The position numbers and the translations under genes were made by a program. Positions 26,165-37,373 of a stretch of DNA of 64,000 nucleotides are shown here, in pieces (position 1 is the stretch's first letter; the number at the start of each line of letters is the position of its first letter). Origin of the DNA: JACRCT01 sp036504155 (GTDB lineage Bacteria > Myxococcota > Myxococcia > Myxococcales > UBA5297). The stretch is from assembly GCA_036504155.1 (NCBI GenBank), contig DASXVQ010000151.1:1-64000 (forward strand), in the 5' to 3' direction. The notes beneath the pieces are model-generated. The model ran no database searches and was not told the DNA's origin. It saw nothing but the letters and a program-made list of their open reading frames with translations.

Positions 26165-27376
26165 ATGGCCGAGTGGCGCTGGGGTCGGGGGTGGTCGGGC
26201 GAGGAGCTGCAGGTCCTCGGGGGCGCCGTCGATCCCGAGCGCCGGAACTTCGACGCCCGCCCCGACGAGATGACGCTGGAGCGAGGCTGGAACCAGGTGC
26301 GCTCCGAGGCGGTGGTGGCCCGCGAGGCGCCCGGCGCGCCGCGGCCGGGAGGGGCCTTCGTGCGCGCCCGCGAGCTGGTGGACGCCCTGCGCTTCTCCGA
26401 CCCGCGCATCGTGGTCCCCCACTTCGACGAGGGCGCCCCCCTGCTCGGCCGCGTGATGCTCCTCGAACTGCGCGCCCCCTTCGACCTGCGCTTCCTGTGC
26501 CCGGTGGTGGTGCGCGCCGCGCGCACGGACCCGGCCGCCTTCGGCTTCAGCATCGCCACCCTGGAGGGGCACGTGGAGGCCGGCCAGGAGTGGTTCCTGC
26601 TCACCAAGGATCCGGCCACCGGCGAGGTCCGCTTCCGCATCGAGGCGCGCTGGCGCCCCGGCCAGTTCCCGACCTGGTGGTCGTACCTGGGCTTCCAATT
26701 CGCTGCGCGGCCCAGGCAGCGTGCCTGGCACCGGCTCGCGTACCTGCGGCTGCGCCGCCTGCTCGCGCCGCAGCCCGAGAGCGAGACCGAGATGAGCCAG
26801 TTGCCGGCCCTGGACCTCGTGGCCCGGAAGAGGACGCGCGGGCACCCGCTGGGCATCGACCTCGAGCAGGAGCGCGTGCGCCGTGAGCGCCTCCCCCTGG
26901 TCGCGGCGCTGTCCGCCACCTGCGGCGCACGCTCGATGATGCCGCCGGCGCTTTTCGCGCGAGCGTTGTCCAAGGCGCCCCGCCCCCCGCAGCGCCGCGG
27001 CGCACGGTGGTTCGCCCGGCCTGGCGCCGCGCGCGTCCTAGCGGCGTTGGCCTTGGGTGAGCTGGTCGCCGACCTGATGCCCCAGACCCCGTCTCGGCGC
27101 GTCCTGCCGTCCCTCTTCGCGCGCGCGGCGTCGGGGGCGCTGGTCGGGTTCCTGGCGGCGGCGCAGGGCCGGCGGCGCGCAGCGGGCCCCACGCTGCTGG
27201 GCGCGGCGTCGGCTCTCGCAGGCACCTTCGCGTCCTCGGCGCTGCGCCAGCGGATGATCCGACGGGTGGGGGATCCGGTCGCCGGGCTGGTGGAGGACGC
27301 CGCCGTGGCTGCCGCGGCGGAGGGACTCATCGGTCTATTGGGGGCGCGGGCCCGCGGACGGCTGGAGGCAGTGTGA
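26165..27376 (+). CDS. DUF1990 protein fused to a DUF4126-like membrane domain
   Basis: A 403-residue two-part protein. The N-terminal ~210 residues are DUF1990-like (FDLRFLCPVVV, TLEGHVEAGQEWF, FRIEARWRPG). The C-terminal ~110 residues (from about ARVLAALALGELVADLMP, with TPSRRVLPSLFARAASGALV and a final PVAGLVEDAAVAAAAEGLI) resemble a DUF4126-like membrane protein with several small hydrophobic helices. taaggagga before the ATG is one of the strongest ribosome sites in the window. The last 15 codons are repeated in tandem just downstream. Function is unknown. Confidence 0.75.
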   Translation: MAEWRWGRGWSGEELQVLGGAVDPERRNFDARPDEMTLERGWNQVRSEAVVAREAPGAPRPGGAFVRARELVDALRFSDPRIVVPHFDEGAPLLGRVMLLELRAPFDLRFLCPVVVRAARTDPAAFGFSIATLEGHVEAGQEWFLLTKDPATGEVRFRIEARWRPGQFPTWWSYLGFQFAARPRQRAWHRLAYLRLRRLLAPQPESETEMSQLPALDLVARKRTRGHPLGIDLEQERVRRERLPLVAALSATCGARSMMPPALFARALSKAPRPPQRRGARWFARPGAARVLAALALGELVADLMPQTPSRRVLPSLFARAASGALVGFLAAAQGRRRAAGPTLLGAASALAGTFASSALRQRMIRRVGDPVAGLVEDAAVAAAAEGLIGLLGARARGRLEAV

Positions 27377-27590
27377 GCGCCGCCGGGGGCGCGGGCGCGC
27401 GGACGGGCGGAGGCCGAGTGAGCGCCGCCGGGGGCTGAAGCACCCCGGCTCGTCTTGGGAACCCGGCTGAAGCCGGCTCGCTGGCGCCACTTCGCTCGCG
27501 GCGCCGGGGGCTGAAGCACCCCGGCTCGTCTTGGGAACCCGGCTGAAGCCGGCTCGCTGGCGCCACCTACGCTCGCGGCGCCGGGACCTG
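27341..27590. repeat. Two adjoining tandem repeats (45 bp and 76 bp units)
   Basis: Unit 27341-27385 covers the end of the DUF1990/DUF4126 gene and recurs at 27386-27430 with several mismatches, including its own TGA. Immediately after, a 76-bp unit containing ggggctgaagcaccccggct and the palindrome ccggctgaagccgg occurs twice (about 27431 and 27507), with a partial third start. The remaining bases to 27671 show no gene. The repeats are likely unstable and may also terminate transcription between two convergent genes. Confidence 0.75.
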
Positions 27591-27671
27591 TTCGTGCGAT
27601 AGCGGAGGCCCGGTTCCCTCGTCACGCGCCGAATTCCCGCTTGCTCCTATCCGTATCCGCTGTGTCCACCG

Positions 27672-29234
27672 TCAGGGACCGTTCGTCTCCTCCACCTGCT
27701 CCTCGCCGAGGCCCGAGGGCTGCAGCACCAAATGTCGCGTGGGCTCGGTGCCGAAGCTCGCCGCGACCAGGTGGTAGCGCGCCGCCAGCCGGTGCTGCAG
27801 GCGGCGCAGGCGCGGCGGCCGCGGCGCGAGCGGCACCGCCACGCCCTCGCTCAGGACGCGCTGGATGGCGTGCTTGGCCTCGTTGACCGACTCGCGCACC
27901 TGCGCCGGGTCGAAGCCGCCCGCGATGAAGGTCACCTCGCGCAGCACCCGCCGCATCTCCGAGGTCGAGTTCTTCTTCAGCACGCGCACCGGCATCCCGG
28001 TGCGCTCGGCGACGCGCCGGATGCGCGCGTCGCCGGCGCGCGAGCGCAGCACCAGCACCACGTCGGCGTTCTCCGGCCGGTCGACCAGGCGGACCTTCGA
28101 GCCCAGCTCGCGCACCACCCGCTGCAGCAGCTCGCGCGACAGGGCCCAGCCGTGGACGCGGACCGGGCCCTCCGCGGTCGGCAGCTCGTCCGCCAGCGGC
28201 GCCGGGGGCGGCAGCGGCGGGGTCTCGACCTGCTCGACCTGGATGCCCGCGCCGTCGCCCGACGGCCGGCGCCGCTCGCCGCCCACCGGCCGGCCCGCGA
28301 GCAGGTCGTCGACGGCGCGCGCCGTGTCGCGGTGCACCAGCACCTCGTCCCGGTCCACCAGCTCCACCACCACGTCGAAGGTCGGCGGGGCCCGGCGCTC
28401 GTTGATCGTCTTCTGCGTGCCGCGCCGGCGCGCCTCCTCGTCGCCGAGGGTGACGGTCTGCACCCCGCCGACGAGGTCGGAGAGCGTGGGGTTGAGCACC
28501 AGGTTCTCGAGGGTGTTGCCGTGCGCGGTGGCGATGAGCTGCACCCCGCGCTCGGCGATGGTCCGCGCCGCGGCGGTCTCCTGCTCGGTGCCGATCTCGT
28601 CGATGACGATGACCTCCGGCATGTGGTTCTCGACCGCCTCGATCATCACCGCGTGCTGGCGGTCGGGGCGCTCCACCTGCATCCGTCGCGAGCCGCCGAT
28701 GCCGGGGTGGGGCACGTCGCCGTCGCCGCCGATCTCGTTGGAGGTGTCGACCACCATGACCCGCTTGCCGACCTCGTCGGCGAGCACGCGGGCCAGCTCG
28801 CGCAGCTTGGTGGTCTTGCCCACCCCCGGCCGGCCGAGGAGCAGCAGGTTGAGCCCGGTGCCGATGAGGTCGCGCAGGGTGTCGATGGTGCCGAAGACGG
28901 CGCGGCCGACGCGCAGCGTGAGCCCCACCACCTCGCCGCGCCGGTTGCGGATGGCGCTGATGCGGTGGAGCGTGCGCTCGATGCCCCCGCGGTTGTCGCC
29001 GCCCAGCGGCCCGATGCACCCCAGGACATGGTCCAGGTCGCCGCGCGAGACGGCCTCGCCGGGCAGGCGGATCGCCCGGCCCGGCAGGCGCGCCTCCGGG
29101 TGCCGCCCGAGGTCGAGCACGATCTCCAGGAGCTGGGCCGGGTCCAGCGCCCGCACGGCCGGCGCCAGCGTCGGCGGCAACACCTGGACGAGGCGCTCGA
29201 GCTCAGCGTCGAGCGAGGCGTCGGTCCCGGCCAT
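27672..29234 (-). CDS. Ycf45/SpoIIIAA-like AAA ATPase, R3H-type nucleic-acid-binding family
   Basis: A 520-residue ATPase. The N-terminal ~120 residues precede a P-loop GRPGVGKTTKL (134-144) and Walker B VIVIDEIG (208-215) in an arrangement seen in SpoIIIAA and the cyanobacterial/chloroplast Ycf45 group (VDTSNEIGGDGDVPHPGIG, TAHGNTLENL). The C-terminal third has NADVVLVLRSRAGDARIRRV and GMPVRVLKKNSTSEM, which also match Ycf45. The R3H domain usually at the end is not obvious. Ribosome site gggagggg precedes the ATG. It is last in the kinase operon, 110 bp after the Cys-rich gene. Role is unknown; nucleic-acid binding is inferred. Confidence 0.85.
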   Translation of the reverse strand: MAGTDASLDAELERLVQVLPPTLAPAVRALDPAQLLEIVLDLGRHPEARLPGRAIRLPGEAVSRGDLDHVLGCIGPLGGDNRGGIERTLHRISAIRNRRGEVVGLTLRVGRAVFGTIDTLRDLIGTGLNLLLLGRPGVGKTTKLRELARVLADEVGKRVMVVDTSNEIGGDGDVPHPGIGGSRRMQVERPDRQHAVMIEAVENHMPEVIVIDEIGTEQETAAARTIAERGVQLIATAHGNTLENLVLNPTLSDLVGGVQTVTLGDEEARRRGTQKTINERRAPPTFDVVVELVDRDEVLVHRDTARAVDDLLAGRPVGGERRRPSGDGAGIQVEQVETPPLPPPAPLADELPTAEGPVRVHGWALSRELLQRVVRELGSKVRLVDRPENADVVLVLRSRAGDARIRRVAERTGMPVRVLKKNSTSEMRRVLREVTFIAGGFDPAQVRESVNEAKHAIQRVLSEGVAVPLAPRPPRLRRLQHRLAARYHLVAASFGTEPTRHLVLQPSGLGEEQVEETNGP

Positions 29235-29344
29235 CGGCAGTCCCCTCCCGAGGAAGGTTCTCACTCCGGGCGGGTCCCCGCAGCAGGCAGGCCGGGACGC
29301 GGCGATCCGCTCTCGCGCTCCTCCGGCGGGGCCCCGGGCGCTTC

Positions 29345-31243
29345 CTAGTAGCAGACGCCCAGCGGCCCGCTCATGGTGATGCAGGTCTGCGAGGTCGCCG
29401 CGCACAGGTCCGTCGCGGCGGTCGCGTCGCAGAGCCGGTAGCACTGCTTCGACTGGCTGCTGCCCAGGCAGGTCGAGCCCTTGCGGCAGTCGGTGACCGC
29501 CGTGCAGGTCAGGCCGTCGGCGACGGTGCCGGGCGCGGCGCAGAAGGTGCCGGTCTGCGCCGGGTAGCAGGCGTCGGCGGCGTTGGCGCAGTCCTGGGCG
29601 CGCGGGTCGCACCGGTCGTTGACGCAGGCGCCGAAGCCGGAGCCCAGGTCGTCGCGGCAGGCGGCGCCCTCGCCGGTGCAGGGGGTGGGGCTGGCCTGCG
29701 GCCGGCAGTAGGGGACGCACTCGCCGACGCAGGTCAGGCCGGGGAAGCAGTCGGGGTCGAGCGCGCAGGCGGCGCCCGCCGGGCCGCTGCCGGCGGCGAG
29801 GCAGGCGTAGGCGAGCGAGGCCTCGTCCCAGTAGCAGGCCTGGCCGGGGCCGCAGCCCGTCTGCGCGACGGGGTCGCACAGGGCGCTGACGCAGCCGCCG
29901 ACCCCTTCGCCGTTCAGGTCGACGCAGAGGCCGCCCTTGCCGCAGGAGACGGCGTTGGCGTTGCAGGCCGGCAGGCAGCGGTAGTCGCTCTCCGGGCTGA
30001 GCCGCATGCAGTTGGAGCCCCTGGCGCAGGCGGTCGGGGAGTCGCAGCGGGCGCCGTCGGGGGTGGCGCCGGGCCGGGCGCAGAACGCGCCCGACAGCGG
30101 GCTGGCGAAGCAGGCGTCGTTCGGGTCGGGGCAGTTCTGCTTCAGGGCGTCGCAGCGGGTGCCGCAGAAGCCCGAGCCGTCCCCGTAGTCGAAGCAGGTG
30201 GTCCCGCCGCGGCCGGCGCTGCAGTCGCCGGGGATGAACGGGTCGCAGAAGCCCGCGCAGGTGCCGGCGAAGCCGCAGCTCAGGCCCTTGGCGCAGTCGC
30301 GGTCGCCCTGGCAGGCGGCGCCCACCAGGCCCGGGCCGGCCGGCCCGCAGGCGGCGCTGACGCCGTTGAAGTAGCAGGCGTCGTCGCCGGTGCAGCCCCG
30401 CTGGGTGACCGGGTCGCACAGGCAGATGCCGACCCGGCGGTCTTCGAAGGCCTCGACGCAGAAGCCGCCGCGGCAGGTCAGGTCGTCGCCCACCAGGCAG
30501 TAGCGGTAGCAGAAGGCGTCGAAGAGGCTGCCCAGGCAGTCCAGGCCCGGCCCGCACAGGTTGGCGGAGGAGCACGCGTCGCCCTCCAGGCCCGTCCCGG
30601 CGGCGCTGCAGGTCCAGCCGGTCTCGGCGACCTGGCAGGACTCGGCGGCGACGCACTCGGTCGGCGCCAGCGGGTCGCAGGCGGTCGGCTGCGCGCCGCG
30701 GCAGGCGTGGACGGCGGCGTCGCAGGTCTGGGTGAGGGCGTCGCAGCAGCGGGCGCCGCAGACGATCTGCTTGTTGATGCAGGTGGCCAGGGTGTCGCAG
30801 GTCGAGCTGGCGGCCAGGGCGCAGAAGGAGGTCCGCGTGTCGCAGCAGGCCTGGCCGCAGGCGACCTCGCGGGTGTTGCAGGTCGCGCTGGGCTGGCAGG
30901 TGTTGGCGGCGTCGCAGTACTCGGTGGCGCGGTTGCAGCACGCCTTGCCGCAGGCGGTCTCCGAGGTGGCGCAGCCGCGCTCGACGCAGCCGCCGCCGGA
31001 GCAGGTCTCGATGGCGTCGTCGCAGCAGTTGGCGCCGCAGGCGCTGTGGGCGGCGGGGCAGAGGCGGCCGGCGTCGGCGGCGGGCGAGCCGGCGTCGGCG
31101 GCGGGATCCGGCTGGCCGGCGTCGACCTCGGCCTGGCCGCCCGCGTCCGCGTCCGGACCGGGGCCCGCCCCGCCGTTGCAGGCGAAGGCCGACAGGCCGA
31201 CCAGGGCCGCCGCGAGCATCCTGGGGAGAAGCTGTCCTCTCAT
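29345..31243 (-). CDS. Cys-rich lipoprotein
   Basis: A 632-residue predicted lipoprotein with lipobox LSAFAC (Cys about 22), an Asp/Ala/Pro linker, then many Cys residues in the pattern CxxxC..CC. Examples are ACGANCCDDAIETC, TACGKACCNRATEYC and VACGQACCDTRTSFC. Longer modules of about 60 residues follow (CDPVTQRGCTGDDACYF and similar). Such modules are typical of Myxococcota secreted proteins and probably disulfide-linked. ATG 31243 is chosen over 31255 because ggag is well spaced before it. Only about 15 bp separates it from the end of the PEGA gene, so the two are co-transcribed. No enzymatic motif is visible. Confidence 0.85.
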   Translation of the reverse strand: MRGQLLPRMLAAALVGLSAFACNGGAGPGPDADAGGQAEVDAGQPDPAADAGSPAADAGRLCPAAHSACGANCCDDAIETCSGGGCVERGCATSETACGKACCNRATEYCDAANTCQPSATCNTREVACGQACCDTRTSFCALAASSTCDTLATCINKQIVCGARCCDALTQTCDAAVHACRGAQPTACDPLAPTECVAAESCQVAETGWTCSAAGTGLEGDACSSANLCGPGLDCLGSLFDAFCYRYCLVGDDLTCRGGFCVEAFEDRRVGICLCDPVTQRGCTGDDACYFNGVSAACGPAGPGLVGAACQGDRDCAKGLSCGFAGTCAGFCDPFIPGDCSAGRGGTTCFDYGDGSGFCGTRCDALKQNCPDPNDACFASPLSGAFCARPGATPDGARCDSPTACARGSNCMRLSPESDYRCLPACNANAVSCGKGGLCVDLNGEGVGGCVSALCDPVAQTGCGPGQACYWDEASLAYACLAAGSGPAGAACALDPDCFPGLTCVGECVPYCRPQASPTPCTGEGAACRDDLGSGFGACVNDRCDPRAQDCANAADACYPAQTGTFCAAPGTVADGLTCTAVTDCRKGSTCLGSSQSKQCYRLCDATAATDLCAATSQTCITMSGPLGVCY

Positions 31244-31258
31244 CCCTGCTCCCATCCT

Positions 31259-32518
31259 CTAGAAGCGCCCGACCACGCTCAGCCCGCCGCCGCCGGGGAC
31301 GAGCATCGGCGCGGCGCCGACCTCCACCGGGACGCCCGGGGAGCGGGGCTCGTCCGGCTTGCCGTGGGCGACCGAGGTCACCACCGGCCAGTCGAGCAGG
31401 TAGAGCAGCCCGCCCACCGTGAGCAGCGCCGCCCCGGCGCCGAAGCTCGCCTGCGCCGCCGTGCGCCACTGGTCGCGCTGCTTGAGCGCGAGGTTGTAGT
31501 CGGCCAGGCGCGCCGCCGCGACGTTGCCGCGCCCCTGCTCGTCGAGGACCGTCCGGGCCGCGCCCTGCCGGTCGAAGGCCACCGCCGTGCAGGCCGCGCC
31601 GCCCAGGAGCGCCACCGCCGAGGCCCCCAGCACTCCGAACGCGACGACCCGCTGCGCGGTCCGCTCCAGGGTCGCCTCGACGCGGGTGGCCTGGCCGCGC
31701 GCGAGCGAGATCTCCCTCGTCCACGGCTGCATCCCACGCCGGATCAGGGTGACGGAGTGCGGCCCGGAGGGGAGCTCGACCGCGCGGACCAGGGGCAGCT
31801 CGGCGACCTTGGCCCCGTCCACGTAGACCTCGCTGCCGGCCGGCGCCTCGACGTGGAGGAGCCCGGGGCGCTCGTGGAGCGGCAGGTCGAGGCCGACGGG
31901 GCTGCCCAGGTCGACCTGCACCTCCCGCTCCTCGGGGAGATAGCCCTCGGCGGCCACGCGCACGTGGTGCCGCCCCGGGTCGAGCTCGCCGATGAACGGC
32001 GCCTCCACCGGCGGCCGGACGTCGATGCCCACCGTCGCCTTGGCTGCCTGGGTCGTGACGGTCAGGCGCACCTTGGGCGGCTTGAGCGGCTCGACCGGGG
32101 CGGGGATCGGCGCGGGCGCGGAGGTCAGGCGGGCGGCGGCGGCCTCCAGCTCGGCCAGCGCGTCGGCGGCGTCGGCGCGGCGGATGCCGTTGGAGTCCAG
32201 GTAGGCGCGGTAGTGCGCCTGCGCGCGCAGGAGGAACTCGCGCTGGCGCGACACGTAGAACTGCTTGCGCTCGGCCTGCGCCATCGAGAAGAGGATGGCC
32301 GGCAGCTTCGCCAGCGTGTAGGCCTCCTCGAAGGCCTGCGCGGCGTCGTCGAAGCGCCCGTTGTCGTAGGCCTGGGCCCCGGCCTGGAAGAACGCCTTGG
32401 CCCTGTCCTCGGGCGGGGCCGGGGCGGCGCCGGCGCCGGCGGCCCGGGCGTCCGCGCCGGCGAGAGAGGCGAAGAGGAAGCAGCAGCAGCCGGCCGCGAC
32501 CAGGAGGCGGCGGGTCAT
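31259..32518 (-). CDS. TPR-PEGA membrane protein
   Basis: A 419-residue exported protein. After a signal peptide (FASLAGADARA), a TPR-like region (AFFQAGAQAYDNGRFDDAAQ, AHYRAYLDSNGI) precedes two PEGA-like beta modules (LDPGRHHVRVAAEGYLPEER and GSEVYVDGAKVAELPLVR). Two hydrophobic helices follow (about 295-320 and 345-365). PEGA domains occur in surface and secretion-linked proteins of Myxococcota. Its ATG overlaps the stop of the FG-GAP gene (ATGA), indicating translational coupling. The protein probably displays or anchors the lipoproteins encoded with it. Confidence 0.88.
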   Translation of the reverse strand: MTRRLLVAAGCCCFLFASLAGADARAAGAGAAPAPPEDRAKAFFQAGAQAYDNGRFDDAAQAFEEAYTLAKLPAILFSMAQAERKQFYVSRQREFLLRAQAHYRAYLDSNGIRRADAADALAELEAAAARLTSAPAPIPAPVEPLKPPKVRLTVTTQAAKATVGIDVRPPVEAPFIGELDPGRHHVRVAAEGYLPEEREVQVDLGSPVGLDLPLHERPGLLHVEAPAGSEVYVDGAKVAELPLVRAVELPSGPHSVTLIRRGMQPWTREISLARGQATRVEATLERTAQRVVAFGVLGASAVALLGGAACTAVAFDRQGAARTVLDEQGRGNVAAARLADYNLALKQRDQWRTAAQASFGAGAALLTVGGLLYLLDWPVVTSVAHGKPDEPRSPGVPVEVGAAPMLVPGGGGLSVVGRF

Positions 32519-35231
32519 GGCAGCGCCGCCTTCCCGCGCAGGATGCGCAGGTTCCGGTCGTCCACCACCGCCAGGTCGTCGAGCCCGTCGCCGTCGAGGT
32601 CCGCCGCGACGATCCCCGTCCCGTCCACCAGGCCGGGGAGCAGGACCTCGGGGCTCCCCAGCGTCCGGCGCGCCTGGGCTCGGACGCGCTTCACCGAGTC
32701 CTTGGTGACGTAGACGAGCGAGGGCGGTCCCTGGGGCTGGTCGTGCAGCGTCGCGAACATGCGCGCGCCCGCCTCCAGCCTCTCGACCCTCTTGGCGTCG
32801 AAGCCGCCGTGGCCGTCGTTCCACAGGATCGCCACCGTGCCCTGCTCCGCCTCCTCCAGCGAGCGGGCCCCGCCGGCCACGATCAGATCGGCGGCGCCGT
32901 CCCCGTCGAGGTCGGCGATGGCCAGCTTGCCGCTCGGCACCGGCGTCAGGTCGAAGCCGAGGTTCGCCAGGTCGACGGCCGCCGACTCCTGCTCCTGCCA
33001 GGCGGCCACCGGCGGGTCCGCCTCCAGGTCCGCGACCAGGCGCCCGAAGCGCAGGCGGCCCTGCTTCGGCCGGATGGCCGAGCCCCAGATGTCGACCCCG
33101 CCGGTGGACAGCAGGGCGATCTCGTTGCCCGGGACGCCGTCCAGGTCCGCCTGGGCGATGAGCGTGGGCCACTCCTCGGGGAGGAAGGCGGGCGCGGGCC
33201 GCAGCTCGACGGGCCGGCGGGTCGCCCGGGCGGCCCAGGCGGCGATGAGCGGGATGGCGGGGTCGTTCTCCGAGGCCAGGTCGAAGGAGAAGGCCAGCAC
33301 GTCCCAGGTCGCCGCCGCGGGGAGGTGAGACGGGCTGGGGCGGGTGGTGAGCACCAGCGGCACGTCGGCCTCGCTGGGCAGCCCGCGGGTCAGGAAGCTG
33401 GGGGCGAACGGTTGGCGGTACGGCGAGCCGAGCAGCCGCGTCACCGTGGCGGTGGCCTCGGCGGCGGCCGCCGAGACGATCGCCACCGACATCGGCCGCG
33501 GTTCGGTGGCGAAGGCCGCCCGGACCCCGTCGATCTCGCCCACCATCACCGGCGGGAGAGGCGGCGCGCCGGCCTGGCCGAAGGCGATGAACAGCCCGTC
33601 GGCGCCGCCCGGGGTGGCGCCGGGCTGGACGTAGAGCACGTCGTCCACCAGGTCGCCGTCGAGGTCGCCGACCAGGAGCTGGGAGATGGTCCCGCTGGTG
33701 GGGATGGAGGAGGCCACCAGCTGCGAGGTCCCGGTGCCGCCGAAGAAGTCGAGGTCGAAGGCGTCGCCGGTGGCGGCCACCACGTCGGGCCGGCCGTCGC
33801 CGTTCAGGTCGGCGATGGCCGCCTGCGTCCAGGAGCCGTGCAGCGGGAAGTCCTCCAGCGAGTAGTAGGGGGCGCTGCCGTCGGTGGGCGTGTGGCTGGC
33901 GAGGATGGTCCAGGGGAAGACGAAGTCGGGCTTGCCGTCGCCGCTGACGTCGCCCGTGGCCAGGGGCAGCTCGGTCATCAGGAACTTCTTCACCTCCACC
34001 TCGCCGGAGGGCTGCCGCTCGGGCAGCGGCAGGGTCCAGTAGTCCTGCGAGGCCGCGTTGTCGGGCTCGGCGAGCTTCTCGACGCTGGAGGCGAACTGGC
34101 CGTTGCCGTCCCCGTAGGCGATGCGCACCAGCGGCTGCCGCTCGACCACCGTGCCCTTGACGACGTGCAGGGCGACCACGCCGATGAGCAGGTCGAGGTG
34201 GCCGTCGCCGTTGAGGTCGACGGCGCGCACGCCGCCGGACAGGGGGTCGGAGACCGCGACGCGCACCGGCGCCAGGCCGTCCCGCCACTTCACGTAGCCC
34301 AGGTCGTCCTTGGTGCAGGGCTCGTAGACGGTGACGGCGTTGTCGCCGTCGAACGAGAGGGCGAAGCCGTCGCAGGCGGCGGGGTTCTTGTCCTTGTCCA
34401 TGAAGGGCCCGATGGCGGCGGGCCCGGAGAGCGAGGCGTACCGGGCGGCCGAGCCGACGACGGCCAGCGGGATGTCTTCCTTGCCCAGCTCGCAGAGCAC
34501 CAGGCCCCGGTCGACGGGGGTGAGCGAGAGGTAGCGCGTCTCGGCGAACGGGAAGGCCAGGGGCACCAGCGTCAGGTCCCGGCTCTTCGCCTTGAGGAAC
34601 GGCGCCGGCAGCGGCAGCATCTGCCGGTCGCGCGTGCCGCGCCAGGTGAGCAGCCCGCCCACCGACATCCCGGAGACCAGGTCGTCGCAGCCGTCGTGGT
34701 CGGTGTCGGCCACCACCGGCGCGGTCATCGGCTCGGGCAGGAGGCGGGTGGCGACGAGCGCGGCGTTCCCGTCGAAGTAGTGGATGCGCCCGCGCGCCTT
34801 GTCGACGACGCTGCCCAGCGTCGGCCCGCGGGTCAGGATGTCCTGGCGCCCGTCGCCGTCGAAGTCGCCCGCCACCGCGGAGAAGGCGCCGGCGGCGATG
34901 GGCTCGCCCACCGGCTCGAACGCGCCGGAGGGCTGGCGGCAGAGGGAGTCCAGCCCGCAGCCCCATCCGGTCGGGCAGCGGGCGACGCCCCCGTCGGCCA
35001 GCGCGGCGCAGGAGAAGCGGCAGGGGTTGGCCTCCCCGGGCGCGGTGCAGCGCATGCCCTCCTCGGTGAACGTGTCGCAGTCCTCATGGGCCTCGACCGC
35101 CGCGTTCCCGCACACGCCCTCCTGCAGCGGCCGCAGGTCGTCGCAGGCGCCCAGCGCCACGAGCGCCAGCAGCGCCAAGGCGAGGGTGGGGGGGAGGGAC
35201 AGGCCGGTGCGCGAGGGCGCGGCGGGCGGGG

Positions 35232-35235
<4 letters not shown>
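32515..35235 (-). CDS. FG-GAP/VCBS-repeat lipoprotein
   Basis: A 906-residue lipoprotein with a TTG start that overlaps the kinase stop as TTGA and a lipobox LVALGAC (Cys about 28). A short Cys-rich N-terminal region leads to at least eight DxDxDG-type calcium loops of FG-GAP/VCBS repeats, for example GDFDGDGRQD, ADTDHDGCDD, VDLNGDGHLD, GDVSGDGKPD, ADLNGDGRPD, GDLDGDLVDD, ADLDGDGAAD and ADLDGDGLDD. This suggests a large beta-propeller or adhesin-like body. It likely works with the kinase encoded upstream, as ligand-binding partner. That role is inferred from the tight coupling. Confidence 0.88.
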
Positions 35236-36917
<1,682 letters not shown>

Positions 36918-36990
36918 AGGATTCCAAGTGTCCGCGTTTCTTGGGGGAAGAGGCAAGCCTGCCCCGAGGATCGCGGTGCGCCGGCACTGG

Positions 36991-37269
<279 letters not shown>

Positions 37270-37373
37270 AGCGATGGGCGATGCGCCGAGGATGCGCCGA
37301 GGTTGTGGGCGGCTTCGCCCCATGAGGGTATCCTCCGGCGTCCTGGCGCGTCCGCCAGGCCACGAGGTCGCTG

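Noticed and set aside
30707..32713. Long plus-strand frame across the PEGA and Cys-rich genes
   Set aside because: Opposite to well-supported lipoprotein and PEGA genes, with low-complexity composition. A shadow frame.
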